From contig JANUWF010001224.1 of assembly GCA_026120185.1 (NCBI GenBank), positions 868,001 through 932,000 on the forward strand: a stretch of 64,000 bases of DNA. The letters run 5' to 3'. The translations under genes were made by a program, and so were the position numbers. This stretch comes from Voacanga thouarsii. Its lineage: Eukaryota > Streptophyta > Magnoliopsida > Gentianales > Apocynaceae. Shown here piece after piece: positions 45,784 to 58,807 of the stretch; the stretch's first letter is position 1, and the number at the start of each line of letters is the position of its first letter. Under the pieces are notes generated by a model. It was not told the origin of the DNA. It saw only the letters and a list, made by a program, of their open reading frames with translations, and ran no database searches.

Positions 45784-46010
45784 TGAGGGAGACGAAAACA
45801 GGGGAGCATGCACGGTTTAAAAAAACAAACAGAGAAAAATATAACCAAGCCTTTAAGGCCATACGGAAGCGTAAAGATCATACATTTGCGCTCCTTAACC
45901 CTTCTAGGTTGAGTAGGAGTGGATTGAATGACTGGAATCGCCTCGCGTCGCCCACTTGAAGAAGCTTCCGGTTGAACACCCGCTAGCCTCCTACTTCGCC
46001 TTGTTTGCAT
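45784..46010 (-). CDS. LTR-encoded short reading frame (second family)
   Basis: From ATG 46010 the minus strand reads MQTRRSRRLAGVQPEASSS, then REAIPVIQ, TQPRR and a hydrophobic tail (LVIFFSVCFF), with no stop up to the LTR end at 45784. An upstream in-frame ATG at 46028 is also possible. The order RRSRR-x-x-G, A-x-PVI, QP-x-R and hydrophobic tail is the same as at 35111-35365. Many codons for the same residues differ (AGG CGA AGT AGG AGG against AGG AGA AGC CGA AGG). Read-through past 45784 into the neighbouring LTR is accidental. Function unknown. Confidence 0.45.
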
Positions 46011-47771
46011 CAACGCCAAGCTTTCCAACTCTCGGAATATTCCTCTGCCTATACTCTAGTCGGTGAACACTATGGTGAAGAGGAACAGTCTCAATTCCCC
46101 TTGGTTCACTTGCTATTGGTTAGCAAAGTCCAAGAAGAACAACAAGAAAAAGGGAGACGTGAGTTCTCTGTAAGGTTAGGGAGATTAGGGTTTATTTTCT
46201 ACCAGAGACTAGTTTATTAGTTAGCCAAAACTGGGTTTCTCATTATCTGATAAACATATTTTCGGGATTTCAAAACACCCGGATGTTATCCTGAGAATTA
46301 GTTTAACCTAACCTTAAACTCCTCTTAACCGTATCTGAAAAAACCCTAAGGTCCAAGCTATTGGGCCAGAAAAATATTTATTATTTTTCTTGGACCCAAA
46401 ATAATAAACATTAATTATTTATTTCTCGGGCTTACATAAATAACCCAATAAATAATTAATGAGCCCAAATAAACCAAAATAATTAATTTTTAATTATTTA
46501 TTTCTTGAGCCTATATAAATAACTCAATAAATAATTAAACATTAATTATTTTCCCTAGTTTAAGCCCAGGTTAATTTCTTAATCATTCATACTGGACCTA
46601 AGTCCTGAATAATTAATTAACTAATTAAACTAGATAATTGATTTCTCTCAACTCCTATTTTAATTAATTTATTTATTTTATTCCAATCCAATAATAAATT
46701 AGACTTCTTGAATAAAATAAAATAAAATAAAATTCTCTTGAACTGAGACCAATTCCTCAACCCAAAATTAGTTAGGACTTTCGAGCTATTCCGAGGACTA
46801 AAAAGACACATCGCCTTGGCTGCTAAAATGACCAAAATACCCCTGCTATATATAAATAGCTGTATTTTACATTTTAAATATTTCCTAATATCACCATAAG
46901 AAAATATTGACCCCAAGGAAAATGCTGCATTAGCAAAGTCTCCGACCTACAGGTGAAATGACTAAAATACCCCTCTACACATCGCCGTACATTTAGAGAG
47001 GAAGAAGTGTACTAACACCCCTCTAAATGACATCTACCATCCTTAGGCTTCTAGTCTAATGATCCACGACTTCTTGAAGTGTTTCCGCTTTCCAAGGGAG
47101 CTACCCTAAAGCAAACATCCAAGTCATGTTTCCCAGGACCCTGGACATTTTAGACCATTCGGACAACTACAAGGGGCGATATAGTGCAGAAACTATCTTG
47201 TATAAGTCTGTCTTAACTAACTAGTCACACATACCCAACATGCAAGTATATTGGCTCTACGATAGAACCTCAACTATAGCAAATCAAAGTATATGCTTCC
47301 AGCTTCGCCAGACCACCAACTCATACTCAAGTCGTAGAGTACTAGTCCACGCTGTAGCGGTAGTAGTCTAGGTTTCTATGATATAGTACTTTTAGAAACC
47401 AGTACTACAGGTCATGTCCTACGTATTCGAAATACGCTTATGTCATGAAGTGAGTGGACTACTCACTGGCTAAAGGTAAGTCATTCCCCATTTGGAATTC
47501 ATAACATAATAACCTAAATATGATGAAGTTCCCAATCTCATCAATAGGTTAAGAACAAATGTTTATGTGTTAAATAACCCGTGATCCATACCTTACTGTG
47601 AAAGATTACCATTCACATGGATCACTTATTTAAACACAATGGGTCTGTTCCAAAAGAAAATTGTGTACAAACAAAAAGTAAATTTACAAACAAATTCTGA
47701 AAATAAATTCTTTTATTAAAATATTCGATTTTACATCAGAAACCTAGTCTAAGAGGGCATACAATCCAATA
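45784..47771 (-). mobile_element. copia-type solo LTR (inner)
   Basis: On the minus strand it reads TATTGGATTGTATGCCCTCTTAGACTAGG... to ...GTCTCCCTCA. The 5-bp TSD TCCTC is perfect (45779-45783 and 47772-47776). It is 1,988 bp and alignable to the 18486/33436 LTRs at its start and over much of its length, so it belongs to a sister family. The TSD sits within the outer solo LTR, giving a three-level nest. Its U5 end holds the reading frame listed next. Confidence 0.88.
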
Positions 47772-47948
47772 TCCTCTTGATCAAACACCACAAGAGTTGA
47801 ACATCCAACCACTATAATCACAGTGTATGATTATCTCTAACAGAAATCCACATGGAGGATCACACTCAAGCACGAAGTTTTCTATGATAGCAGAAAAACT
47901 AAGTGGCGGCTAGGGTTCCTCTTGTTTTTCAGCAAAAATGAGATAGAG

Positions 47949-47998
47949 AGAAGAAGAAGAAGAAGAAGAAGAAGAAGAAGAAGAAGAAGAAGAAGAAG
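47949..47998. repeat. (AAG)n microsatellite
   Basis: About sixteen AAG trinucleotides in the outer copia LTR. Confidence 0.95.
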
Positions 47999-50900
47999 GG
48001 TTTTTAGGAGAGTCTTGTTGCCGTTGTGTTGCTAACACAAAATAGGTATCGTGTGTCTATCCTATAGAACACGAAAAACCCTCCGTAAAACACTCCATTT
48101 GAGAATTCTCTAATTGTAATTGGAATCATCAAGTTATCTCAATTACAATTTAGTCCATAAATTATAACTAATTATAATTTAGCCATAACTACTTCTCTTT
48201 CTCGCAATTAACCCCACTATGTTATCAAATAACATCTTGAATATATAATCATCTATTGTGTGTCACCTATTAGGTTTCCCAGTCAATTGGTAGTGAACAT
48301 GAATTAATTCAAACATCTTTGAGATTAATAATCCATAATTAATTAGAATTAATTATATCAATTCTAATTAGGATTGGTTTATTAATTCATCAATTAATAA
48401 ACCAATATTCCCAAATCATGAGCGGTATCTAGTAACACCTCATAACCACCTAAGAGTCCAAGAAGTTAAGTGACTTGACATAAACCCTTTAATAACAAAC
48501 TAGAATGCAATTAACTCCTTTCACCATATAATATCTCATTCAGTTTGGAGTATGGAATTAGTACCAACTCCCTCCAGAATATATTAATTCTGGCCCGAAT
48601 ATAATAGTACTTGTACCAGAAACCTATTACTCTAGATGTGTATCAATTGGAACTGTTTCTAATACACAGACGTCTTGGCCAAGGACTTCTCGAGTAATAA
48701 TTCCTACAAGTGGCCATGAGATATTCGCTCCTACTATTAGGAGTGGTGAATCCTTTATTGACTCTTTCAACTACTTTCGTTTACCTCACAATGTACCTAA
48801 TATCCATCCCATAGGCGGCCCTTGATCTGACTCTAGAGATTGGAATCAAAGCACAATGCTCAGCAAACAAAGTACTTTGGAGATCTCAAGTCTAAAGATA
48901 CTTGCACGTTTGCTATGTTGAGATTATATCACTGGCACTAAATAGTTATCCATGTGATTATCTCATAGTTAGGTCATCCAATGTACTTGTTCCATTAACA
49001 AGCATCCATGTATTAACTTTGAGTATCTCAATACTCACGGATATAAGAACAACCGCCTGATCAAATCAGCAAGTCTAACACATGCTAGTCTTAATGCATT
49101 AATGATGTCCTGTCTCATTGATACTACGACTAGGGATTATTTAAGTACTAACATTATACAGTATAGTAGGAATTTCATATCATGATTTCCTTAACACAGT
49201 GTTGTACTAGGGACTTTATCTAATAGTTATATTACATAAAACTAAACAAAATAAATTGTAAGATAAATGATGCATTTTATTAAAATAAAATGTGTCATAT
49301 ACAATGTACAAGTAATTGCCTCTAGGGCATAACACTAACAACACTAAGGACATAAGCCTATAGTACTCAACTGTGCATTGCTGGAGAGATAAATGTCAGC
49401 ATACTCTAACTAATTAATTTGATTCATATGCCTTTAGAAAACTATCCATTCCTCACGTGAGAGGGGGTATGAGTTATAATTTATTACTTTCTTACATACG
49501 GGGACCCATACTCGCATCGTTCCTCACACGAGAGGAAGCAAGGGGTCAACTAGGCACTTACCAACCCATCTGGTAAGTCCTCAACCGTTTTCCAATGTCC
49601 TATCACCCCATTTAGATTAAGACAATTTTCCAGAACTGATCGGGTTACTTGGAGTCATCTACCTCTAGCGTGAGCTAGTACAAAGGTCGACTCTTATTGA
49701 ATACTCAACGTTTTCACTGATTCACAAGACCAGCCCAATTCCACTGGCTCATAAGGCTAGATAAATACCCATTCTTGAAGGAATACCAATAAAATATTTT
49801 TAAGGCCAAAATATCATTTCCACAAGTTAATCTCATACCGAGAGATTATTTTTCAAAACAGTAGCGAAAAAGGATAAAAGTCCTTTTTGTACAATAAAAT
49901 GAGTTTCCAAAGTTATTTTCGTCTTTTGAAGAATACCTGATTCCAACAGGAGTTTTATTTAGGAATTCCAAAATTTTATCCCTAAAAGAAGGATTAATTC
50001 AAGAAATTCCAATTATGCTTCTATAAAATTTGTAATTCACATTTTCCCAGAAATCCTTTCCATAAAAAGGAACTATGCTTTTTCAGAATAAAACATTATT
50101 TCGTCTCATAATTAATGAGAAGAAAGCCTTTCAGGTATATATTTATATCGAGAAATTATTCATAATTTAAAGGATCCAAAATTCCTTATAGAAAATACCA
50201 TTTCCTAAAATCTTCAATAATTTCCCGTTCAGAGAAACTATATTTTTCTCAATAAAACATAAAGGTCCATTAACCTTGTCATAAAGAGGCTTTAGGAAAA
50301 TTATTCACTAATTATGAATAATTCCATTTAAATCCAATCACGGCATGACATCATATCTTTCTCAGAGAAACCATTTATTGGTTTAGAGAAACCAAAAGGA
50401 TTCATAGACCATTTCTTCAATAAATCATAATTTCACTAGTATAAAACAAAGTTTATAAAATAAGTGGGACTCAACTCGTGCCCTATATCAAATAGCCGTA
50501 AATGTAACATTTCTAGCTTTCTCTCAAGTTTTTGACGTGGGAAAACCTATATAAGTCATTTCATTCTCAACTTAGTAATTAAATCTAGGATAATGGATTC
50601 TAGAGTAAAATGAGAATAATTTATTTCTCATTTTGTCTATTTCCAAATATAATGGAATAGTCTTTCCATAATAACCAAAATCCATTATCCACTTCTCCAT
50701 CCTTTTCTACACATAATTTAAGGTATTCATATGGTCTTTCATCCTTTCATTCTTCCAATAATGCAAACAAATTCAATTCCTTGAATTTCATTCACACAAA
50801 AGTTGGAATTTTTCAGCTTTAACACCCGATTTTGTTTTTAATGTAACTTTTGATCCACAATTTTGATTAAGTTTTATTTTATATCAAAATTCTCATAAGA

Positions 50901-51243
50901 TCTCCAACTTTATGATTATGAACTTCACTTAGATAGCCTCTAAGCCGTGACACACTGCTGAGGCAAAACAACTCTCAGCTTTTCATGTTTCTTCATTTCC
51001 TTCATCAAATAACATCACCAATTCATTCTCCTTCAATCCAAACACTTATATAACACTTAATCCTACTCAAATGTTATTAAAAAAACCTTCATATCTCTGA
51101 TTTTTAGACATATTTAGCTCAGCAAAATCATATTTTTCCAATACGAAATTTAACATTCACAAACAACAACAATAACCATTCATTTTCCTTTAACAATTTG
51201 TCTAGTTTTCCTTCCTATTTCATATGATTCTTGTGCAGCAATG

Positions 51244-51439
51244 TGAAGGATCGCGGGAAAAATAAATACGTAGCGGAAGACAGTAAATTAAAATTTTTCT
51301 TGAGCCAAAGTCTAGGAATATTTACTTCTAGGGCATTAACTTTAATAACCGGAGTTAGATTTGGGTTCGACGGCGCTTGTTGAATAGGAACGTCTACTTG
51401 TTCCGCAGGGACACTAGCTAACTGTCAGCTCATTCGCAT
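51244..51439 (-). pseudogene. LTR-encoded short reading frame relic (third family)
   Basis: From ATG 51439 the minus strand reads MRMS, a TGA (51427-51425), then QLASVPAEQVDVPIQQAPS, LTPVIKV and a tail with LFFPRSF. It stays open to the LTR end apart from the one TGA. Position in the LTR and the PVI core resemble the other two families, but similarity is weak and the basic block is mostly lost. It may be chance. Confidence 0.3.
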
Positions 51440-53124
51440 CAAACACTTACCATGTTTGCTAGCTCCTAATCTTCCAGAATATTCGCTAACCACTATGGAC
51501 CTCTACTTATGAAATTAGAATTAGGGTGAAGAAAATTGGAATAAAACAGAAGAGCTAAACGTTAAGGGGAAAAAAAAACGAAGGAAACCCAAAAAGAAAA
51601 AAACGGAGGCTATTTTTCTACTGGAAAAACCGAAAACACTACTTTTTACTTTTGATTTGGTCAACCTACACAAAAGCACACGAGATGGCTATTCATAATA
51701 TTAGCTTCCCTTTTTCTTTTTAGAAACAAAAACTAGCCACCGATATTTCTTTTGTTTCCTTTTTCCTCTTTTTTATCTTTTTACATGGCGGCTTCCATCA
51801 AAACTTTGATAGGCTATGCTCTCTTAATTAGTCCAATGGCTAATTAAATAGCTCTCTTATTAATTAATTAATCCACTTAGGCCCAATAAATAATTATCCA
51901 GGATAATTAATTATAAATAAATAAATTAAATTAGTTCTTTTATTAGTTAATTAAACTACTTGGGCATAATATAAAATTATTCAAGATAGTTAATTAATAA
52001 ATAAATTAATTAAATTGGCCCAAGTAATTATTCTAGCCCAAATAAATAAGTAATTAGTTTCTTAGAATAATTCTTCCAATAATAAAGTCACTTAATAAGC
52101 TCATATAGTAAATAAATTTATTAAGGTTATTTGAGTTACTTTGGAGACTAAAAGGCATATTATTTTTGGCTACTAAAATGACCATAATATCCCTGCTAAC
52201 AAATAGCTATATTTTAATCATTTTAAATATTTCATTTATCATCATATAGAAATATTGACCCCGAGAATAATATTGCCAGTGCAATATCTCTGACCTACAA
52301 GTGTAATGACGAAAATACTCCTCTACATAACACCCGTCATTGAGTAGGAAAATAGTACTAATACATTTCTCAATGATATCTACCATCCTTTGATGATTAG
52401 TCCGATAATCCATGATTTTCAGTATGTACCAACTTTTCTCAAAGAGCTACCCATAAAGCATACATACTTAGTCACGTTTCCTAGGGCCCTAGATTATTAG
52501 ATTATCCTGGACAATTACAGGGGGGTGATTTCTTGATGTAATGAAGTATAGAAACTCTATTGTATAAGTCTGTCTTAATTAACTAAAGTCATACACCTAA
52601 CGTACAAGGTTATTGGCCTTGCAATGAGACCTTACCTAATATACATCAAAGTGTACAAGTCTAACTTCACCAAACCACCAACTTATACTCAAGTCTTAGG
52701 GTATTCGTCCACATAGTAGCTGCGTAAACCAAACTTTTTTTTTTATTTTAATACTTTACTAAAGATTATTATTGTGTGGTCAAATTCTACGTATTCCACA
52801 TACGCTTACACTATTGGTGCGAGTGGACTACTCACTGGTTAAAGGTAGACCATTCCCCATTTAGAAGCTATAGTGTAATGATCTAAACCTGGATAAAATG
52901 CCCAACTTCATCAATCAATCAAGAAAAAATTTTCGATTATGTGCTAGTAGTCCATAATCTACGCCTTACTGTGAAAGTACGACCCAGTCACGAAGATTAC
53001 TTACTAACATATTTAGACCTTTAATGTGCGAATATATGTAAACAAACAACCATTAATGAATGAAACTTTTATTAATTTTCAAAATATAGAAATACATAGT
53101 ACATTTGGGGCATATGTTCCAACA
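51244..53124 (-). mobile_element. copia-type solo LTR (third family)
   Basis: On the minus strand it reads TGTTGGAACATATGCCCC ... GCGATCCTTCA. Flanks are CAATG (51239-51243) and CTATG (53125-53129), 4 of 5 identical. It is 1,881 bp. Start, length and internal blocks (CACTATGTG-like and TTACTGTGAAAG-like) place it near the other long copia LTRs here. There is no internal domain. Confidence 0.82.
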
Positions 53125-54258
53125 CTATGAACTACTAATAAAACTACCATTAAACACATTTAATCACCATATAAAATATAGCATAAAAACCTCCTCACCA
53201 ACCGACACACACATAACACACACAAACTCACAAACAAACTTATATGCTTGAGAAAGATTCATAAATAGCATGAATTTTTCAACAAAATTTATATCAAAAT
53301 AATCCTCATGCTTTAATCTACAATTTTAATTCTTGAAGCTTGAATGTTTACCTTGTTTGCAGCTTGATTTGGCTGAAAAGTACTTCAAGTTTCCCTTTTT
53401 CTCTCCAAGAACTCTTCTTCTCTCTCTTTTTCCCTTTTTTTCTATCTTTTCTTTCCTTTTCCTTTCTTTTCTTCCTCTTCTCCTTTTTGTTCTTCTCTTG
53501 GACGAATTTCCTTACTGCCCACTACCATTATGGTCTTACTTCTGACCAATTTTGGTCACAAAGTCAAGAGAAATTGAATGCTATTATGGGCTATCATGAC
53601 TTTCCTTATTTTTCCCTATTATGCTTATTTATTTCTTAAGCTTATTCAACAAGCTTTTGTAATTTAATAATCCCATATACATTTCACTCATCCAATGGTA
53701 TTTTGACACTTATTCCCATCCATCAATCATGTTACGTCACTTGTTTCTATTTCGACAGCATTTTAGAATTTCTTAAAAAAATAACTATAATTTTGGTCCA
53801 TATCGAGAAAATATTTTATTCTACTAATGGAATCTATAAATTTTACTGAATTCAATGGTAGGAACTAAAGTTCTCAATTTTTTCACAACTCTTTTCAATT
53901 TGCGGTCAAAACCCCGATCACGGTCAAAATTATGACGATGCCACTGAGAGCTCGGGTTATACCAAAACGTCCGTCTCTTCAAATTGTTCATTTTTTGTTC
54001 TGAGCGTATCCCTAAACTCTCACTCTACTAAAAATAGTCACAATCTGAATACTTAGAGTACGAGCAGAACAAATCTGAAAATTCCATCTAGATCCCTGTA
54101 AATTTTAATATTCCAATAATACCCCTAGATATTTTTATTACACCAAGATGTTCATTTTATTATACTAACCATTTCTTGTTTTGGCCACTGGTACAAATTC
54201 TTATTTTATCAAAAATAGTAACCATCTGAAATTCAAAAATGCAGGGTATTACATAGTA

Positions 54259-54309
54259 TATCTTTTTAGAGTTTATTAAATCAAATATTTATAAAATTAT
54301 ATCTAATTA
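54259..54309. other. short AT-rich spacer
   Basis: Fifty bases between the end of the gypsy solo LTR and the TSD of the Athila-type element, with nothing recognised. Confidence 0.6.
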
Positions 54310-54314
54310 ACAGG

Positions 54315-55847
54315 TGATGTATTCGAATTTGGGTATAAAAATCATATAAAAATAAACACATTCCCAATCAAGTTCAAATTAAAACGTTAACCCCAAATTA
54401 CACATATGAGCAAGTGTACTCATCATTAAGCATAGAATATGGTTTAAAACGAGTATCGATCCTCAAGGAACAAGTATGCATTAATCATTTTTCTTTCATT
54501 ATTAAACCGACTCAATAAAGTGAAAAAGAATAAAAATAAAATAAAATAAAATAAAATAAAAGAATATATACACGTCAATTATGGAGAATTATGTAACTCA
54601 AACCATTATTTTGATAAACACGACCTTAAAGTACCAAATCATTATCATAACTAATCATTCTCTTGGCATCATGAAGGATTAAGATAGATTCACTTCTTTT
54701 CCAATCCATGAAATCACTATCTTTTAGACAAATTAGCATCACATATCTTGTCTCAACTAATTCACCTAAAAGATGCATTAAACACAATCCTTGATTAAAT
54801 CCCCATATCCTGGAAAATTTAAAACATGAAATTAACCAATGAATCCATATCATGGCAGACATTAATTAACCTTTAATTACCCAGTTCTTAACAATTAACC
54901 CTTTTTCCAAGCAAGTTAATAGACAACAAATATGAAATTAGTGAATTGAGACCACTATTAACCCCTTTTCCAAGCAAGTTAATAGAAAAAAATAACAAAT
55001 TAATCTCGTAATCAACATAAGTAATTAAATACCAAGAATATCAACCAATTAATCAAAAGATCAAAGTAACTCTAAAAATCATGAATACTAAAAACAATGT
55101 CAAATTACAATAAAATAATTAATACATCATTGTTCAAGAAAAGAAAACAAAGTTAAAAGAAAGCACTCATAGATAAGCCTCCTTCTTCTTCCTTCGTAGA
55201 CTCTCTTATATAATTCTCATTGATTTGATGAATTCCTCATTGATTTTGAGTGATTTTGTGTTTTGCTCCTTAAATTCCTCACTTTTGACTTGTGTTTTTC
55301 CTCTATTTATAGGCTTTAGAAGTGCTTAAATTCATCTCTCTAGGGTTTCTGGCCGAATAGAAGTAGGAAAATACCAAAACCCTGAAAATTGCCAAAAATG
55401 TGCATGAAAATCGAGGCACTGCCTCTTGTACCAGTGCACAGCTGGCGCCGCCTGTCCTGCCTAGGGCCGGTGCCAGTTGTATTCTGTCTCTCTGTCCATT
55501 CGTTGATTTTTTTTATTTTCGTGCCAACTATTCCAGGTCACAGCCGGCTCCACCTCTGGGCTCCCAACCGGCGCTGGCTGTATTCTGTTCAGCTCCTGAT
55601 TCATCGATTTTTTATCATCTCGAAGTGCGTGCTAGCAGAACGTGGCCGGCGTCGCCTCTCCTGTCCTGGCCGGCGCTGCCTCTAGTCTGTTTAGTGATAA
55701 TTTTACCTTATTTTACCCCTAAAATCTGAAATAATACACAAAATACCTTTTCTTGGGTAAAATATCAAATATGAAGGAATATGACCAGTTATTGCACAAA
55801 ATAGCCTCAAATAACTAGAAAATATATGACTAATTTAAGTCCTATCA
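54315..55847 (-). repeat. 3' LTR of the Athila-type element
   Basis: 1,533 bp, ending at CCTATCA 55847. It contains an (AAAAT)n-like run (about 54535-54560) and a GC-rich block (55420-55690) with repeated GCCGGCGC/CTGCCTCT-type modules unlike the AT-rich remainder. Confidence 0.9.
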
Positions 55848-55862
55848 CATTCCCTCACACTT
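55848..55862 (-). promoter_or_regulatory. polypurine tract of the Athila-type element
   Basis: On the minus strand AAGTGTGAGGGAATG abuts the 3' LTR, the position of the plus-strand primer. A better purine tract lies internally at 57251-57270. Confidence 0.7.
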
Positions 55863-57900
55863 AGCTCTTTGCTTGTCCTCAAGCAAAGTATCAAAGACAA
55901 GTAGAAAAACACAAGTTTTCACAAAAGCGCTTAATCAATTTCAAAATCATATTTCTAATGCTTTCTTTATTCAAGACAACAAAACATATGCTACTATACC
56001 TTTCATAACAAATGCAAGACTTGTGTAAGTGAAGAATGACTAGTAGAACCATCCTAACACTTAACATCCTTCTCAAACTATTGGAAAGAATTTAGTTAAA
56101 AAAAATATGCATTCATACGCTTACTTTTCATACACTCTCTCCACTAATCCGAGACATATCATAATTCTACTTAGGTTAAGTAGGACTTTTAAACTTGTAA
56201 TGTAAGGCTAAAGGGTTTGTAATGTAGCGGTCAAACGATAGATATAGGAAAATTAAATATCAAAGAAGATGAGAGTTTGCAAGAAAAGGATATACAAAAT
56301 GTACCAATAGATTCCAAACTTTTCTTGCTCTCCTATCACAAAACTAATAAAAAACTCATAACCTTGTATAGCATTCATATTACAGTTCAAGAAAATCTTG
56401 CATTCTTTTTATCAATAGTTCTCAACTCATCAATCATATTACACAAGATCATCAAAATTTCAACAAATCTTATTCCAACTCAACCAACATTTTTCCTGTG
56501 CTCTTCTTGTTTTTCTTTCAGCTTTCTTTTCTTTTTCTCTTCTTTTCAAATGCTGATTTTGTTTGTTTCTCAGTTTTTTCTTTCAACATTTTCTAGCAGC
56601 TTTTTGTTTTTCTCAATCTTTCTTTTTCTTTCTCCTTTCTTCTTTTACAATTCCAACTCAACACATGATGTATGACTGAAAGTAACAAGTCATGACATTT
56701 ACGCAAGCATTCTCCCTTATAATTCTTCTACTTGTACTTTTATCCATAAAAAACAACCAAAGATTTGGAATGTAAATCAAACTCTCACAAAGAAGTAATG
56801 GACAAAGTATGATAACGGGTTTAAGAAAAAAAAATTAACAATTTAGGCTCAAAATATGCACTAGGAATAGTATAAAATAGGTAGGCTTGAAAAGCTCAAT
56901 CTATCTAAAGAAGGCTTATTACTGTCATCCCTAAGTTAAATCATGAATGTCTTTCTTATTTTGCCTCGAGAAGTATTCAAGTAAGTTATAGAATGCTCAA
57001 TGAATTTTAGCAGAAAAACAAGTTTAAGAATAATGTAAAGTATTTGATCAAGAACTACTTAATCCAAGTGCGTGCAAAAAGTCCTGCATAAGTCACAAAT
57101 GATATAGAACATATGCTCTATGATCTAGCACAAAGATATGCATTAAAAATACATTTTGAAAGCTCAAAAAAATCAGAAAAATTGAAAAATTTGCTCAAAA
57201 GGTTCAAAGAATTTCAAGAAGAATGAAGTATAGAAGAATTCCCATTCTAACCACTCCCCCACACTTAAACTGGACATTATCTTCAATGGCCAAACAAATA
57301 GAGTAAGGAAATATTGCCACGAGACCAAAAATAAAGGGAAAAAGAGAAGAAAGAAAATACTTCCATGGCATTGTGCATTCTCCTACAAAAGAGTTGAATT
57401 CTAGCAGAAAGGAGCATTGTTAAAGTACTTAGAAAGAAAAATACACCAAAGAAACACCAAAGCATAAAAATTAGAAAAGAAAAACAAGCAAAAAGTAAAG
57501 AAATTAGTACAAAAAAGAAAAGTACAAGAGATAACTAGAAAAGTCATGAAAATATATAAGAAAAAGAAAGTGACAAGTAGGAACAAGTGCAGAAAAATCA
57601 TCTCTGTCCTCCCCATCATCATTATCATCATCATTATGTGCTAAAGTGCCATCACCGCCATGCGGTCCTGAAAAACGCTGCATCCACTGAGCCCATTGCT
57701 GCTCTTAAATAGTCTGCCTCCGGGTAATGTCATCAATGGCGTCTCGCATGTGTAGCAACATCTCCGTCTGCTGAGCTGGCTGTCCTATCACCGCGGTCTC
57801 AAAGTCAGTCCTTGGTTAGGACTGTGAACTACTGGCTTGTGCTCGTGATGGTGGCGGTGGGTGCTGCCCCTCTACAGGTGGTGGCTGAACTTGTCCGAGA
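55863..57900 (-). other. non-coding 3' internal region of the Athila-type element
   Basis: No domain is recognisable. It holds a pyrimidine-rich tract (56500-56650) and a second PPT-like sequence at 57251-57270 (minus strand TTTAAGTGTGGGGGAGTGG). Confidence 0.5.
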
Positions 57901-58807
57901 TACTTCACCTCATAGGGAGTTAGTCATTTCTTCATCTCCTGGCTATATTTGTACCCACAGCTCATCAACGTTTGCTCCGTGACCAGGTCATGCTCAGTGG
58001 TAGTCTCAGTCAATTCTCCCTCAGTACTAATACCAAAATCTCTCAGAATTTTCATGATTACTAGAGGAAAGACGAAGGCTTTGGTAGAGAGACGATGATG
58101 AACCACATCCCTAATGGATTTATGATCAATGGGGCAAGAGGGATAGGCTGAGTGGTCATCATCCTATGCAAGATGTACGTATCAATAGTGCGTGTCTCAT
58201 TGAATCCACTGGCTCAAGGTACGACATTAAAAGCAAACATGTATACTAGAGCCCGAAAGTTGGTAGTAAGATCATTGTTAGAGTAGAAGCTGTTGGCTTG
58301 GAAAGCATTTTTCTTGCGCAACCCTAGAGTAGCTCTAGTTCCACTGGCATCCCAATTAGGGTCAGAAAGAATCTTTTGATGATTGGTATCTATCCCTAGC
58401 CAAGAATCATCATCATACACATGGAGAAGAGTGGCTAAATGGTTTCTTGTGATGAAAATGGGAGTTCCCTTCACTTGTGTCTCAATGTGTGGAAGATGGT
58501 TATTATCCTTTGCAACCATGTTAGCATAAAATTATTTTATGAGCACCAAACAATAATCTCCCTTAAGCTGTACTATAGGTCTCCACCCTAGTCTCCTAAA
58601 CATCATTCCTAGTTTAAGGGCATAGTCTAGGGTAGGTGCAAAGGTACGCTCCACGATAATCTTATTTGAGGACCTCCTATTGTACCACTCCTCATAGGAT
58701 GGATCAATGAAATCTGCTGGCCTGAGGAACATGGGGTCTATAGATGAAGGGGTTGAGGAAGAAGAAGCTCTAGCCTTTTTGGATGATTGGCCCTGTGCTC
58801 TAGACAT
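57900..58807 (-). pseudogene. Athila env-position ORF ('putative plant transposon protein' class)
   Basis: From ATG 58807 it reads MSRAQGQSSKKARASSSSTP, then DFIDPSYEEWYNRRSSNKII, a helical region, and LIK-stop-FYANMVAKDN. It continues through VKGTPIFITRNHLATLLHV, TNFRALVYMFAFNVVP and further pieces to 57924. This layout matches the protein found downstream of pol in many plant Athila-like elements, often annotated as a putative plant transposon protein. Its function is unknown. At least two nonsense codons (near 58531 and 58214) and a frameshift near 58110-58150 break it. Class assignment is from memory. Confidence 0.65.

Larger units (their letters stand above)
45595..49340 (-). mobile_element. 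copia-type solo LTR (outer)
   Basis: On the minus strand it reads TGTTAGTGTTATGCCCTAGAGG ... GAGATATCCAACA. Flanks are GCACT (45590-45594) and ACACT (49341-49345), 4 of 5 identical, and the gypsy LTR sequence continues on either side. After removing the nested LTR at 45784-47771 it is about 1.75 kb. The TATGCCC near its start is shared with the other copia LTRs in this window. Confidence 0.75.
45022..54253. mobile_element. solo LTR, Ty3/gypsy type, with nested copia LTRs
   Basis: It begins TGTAACACCCCACAATTC and ends ATGCAGGGTATTACA. The 5-bp flanks are TATTA (45017-45021) and TAGTA (54254-54258), 4 of 5 identical. Without the insertions at 45595-49340 and 51244-53124 it is about 3.6 kb, close to the solo LTR at 10829-14329. 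Order and content match (TTCACAAGGCTTCGCCT near 45550 against 11385; Y-rich tract at 53395-53475 against 13540-13780). No internal domain is present. Confidence 0.85.

Noticed and set aside
55389..55729. overlapping plus-strand frames of about 100 codons
   Set aside because: They are produced by the GC-rich block of the Athila-type LTR on the strand opposite to its genes.
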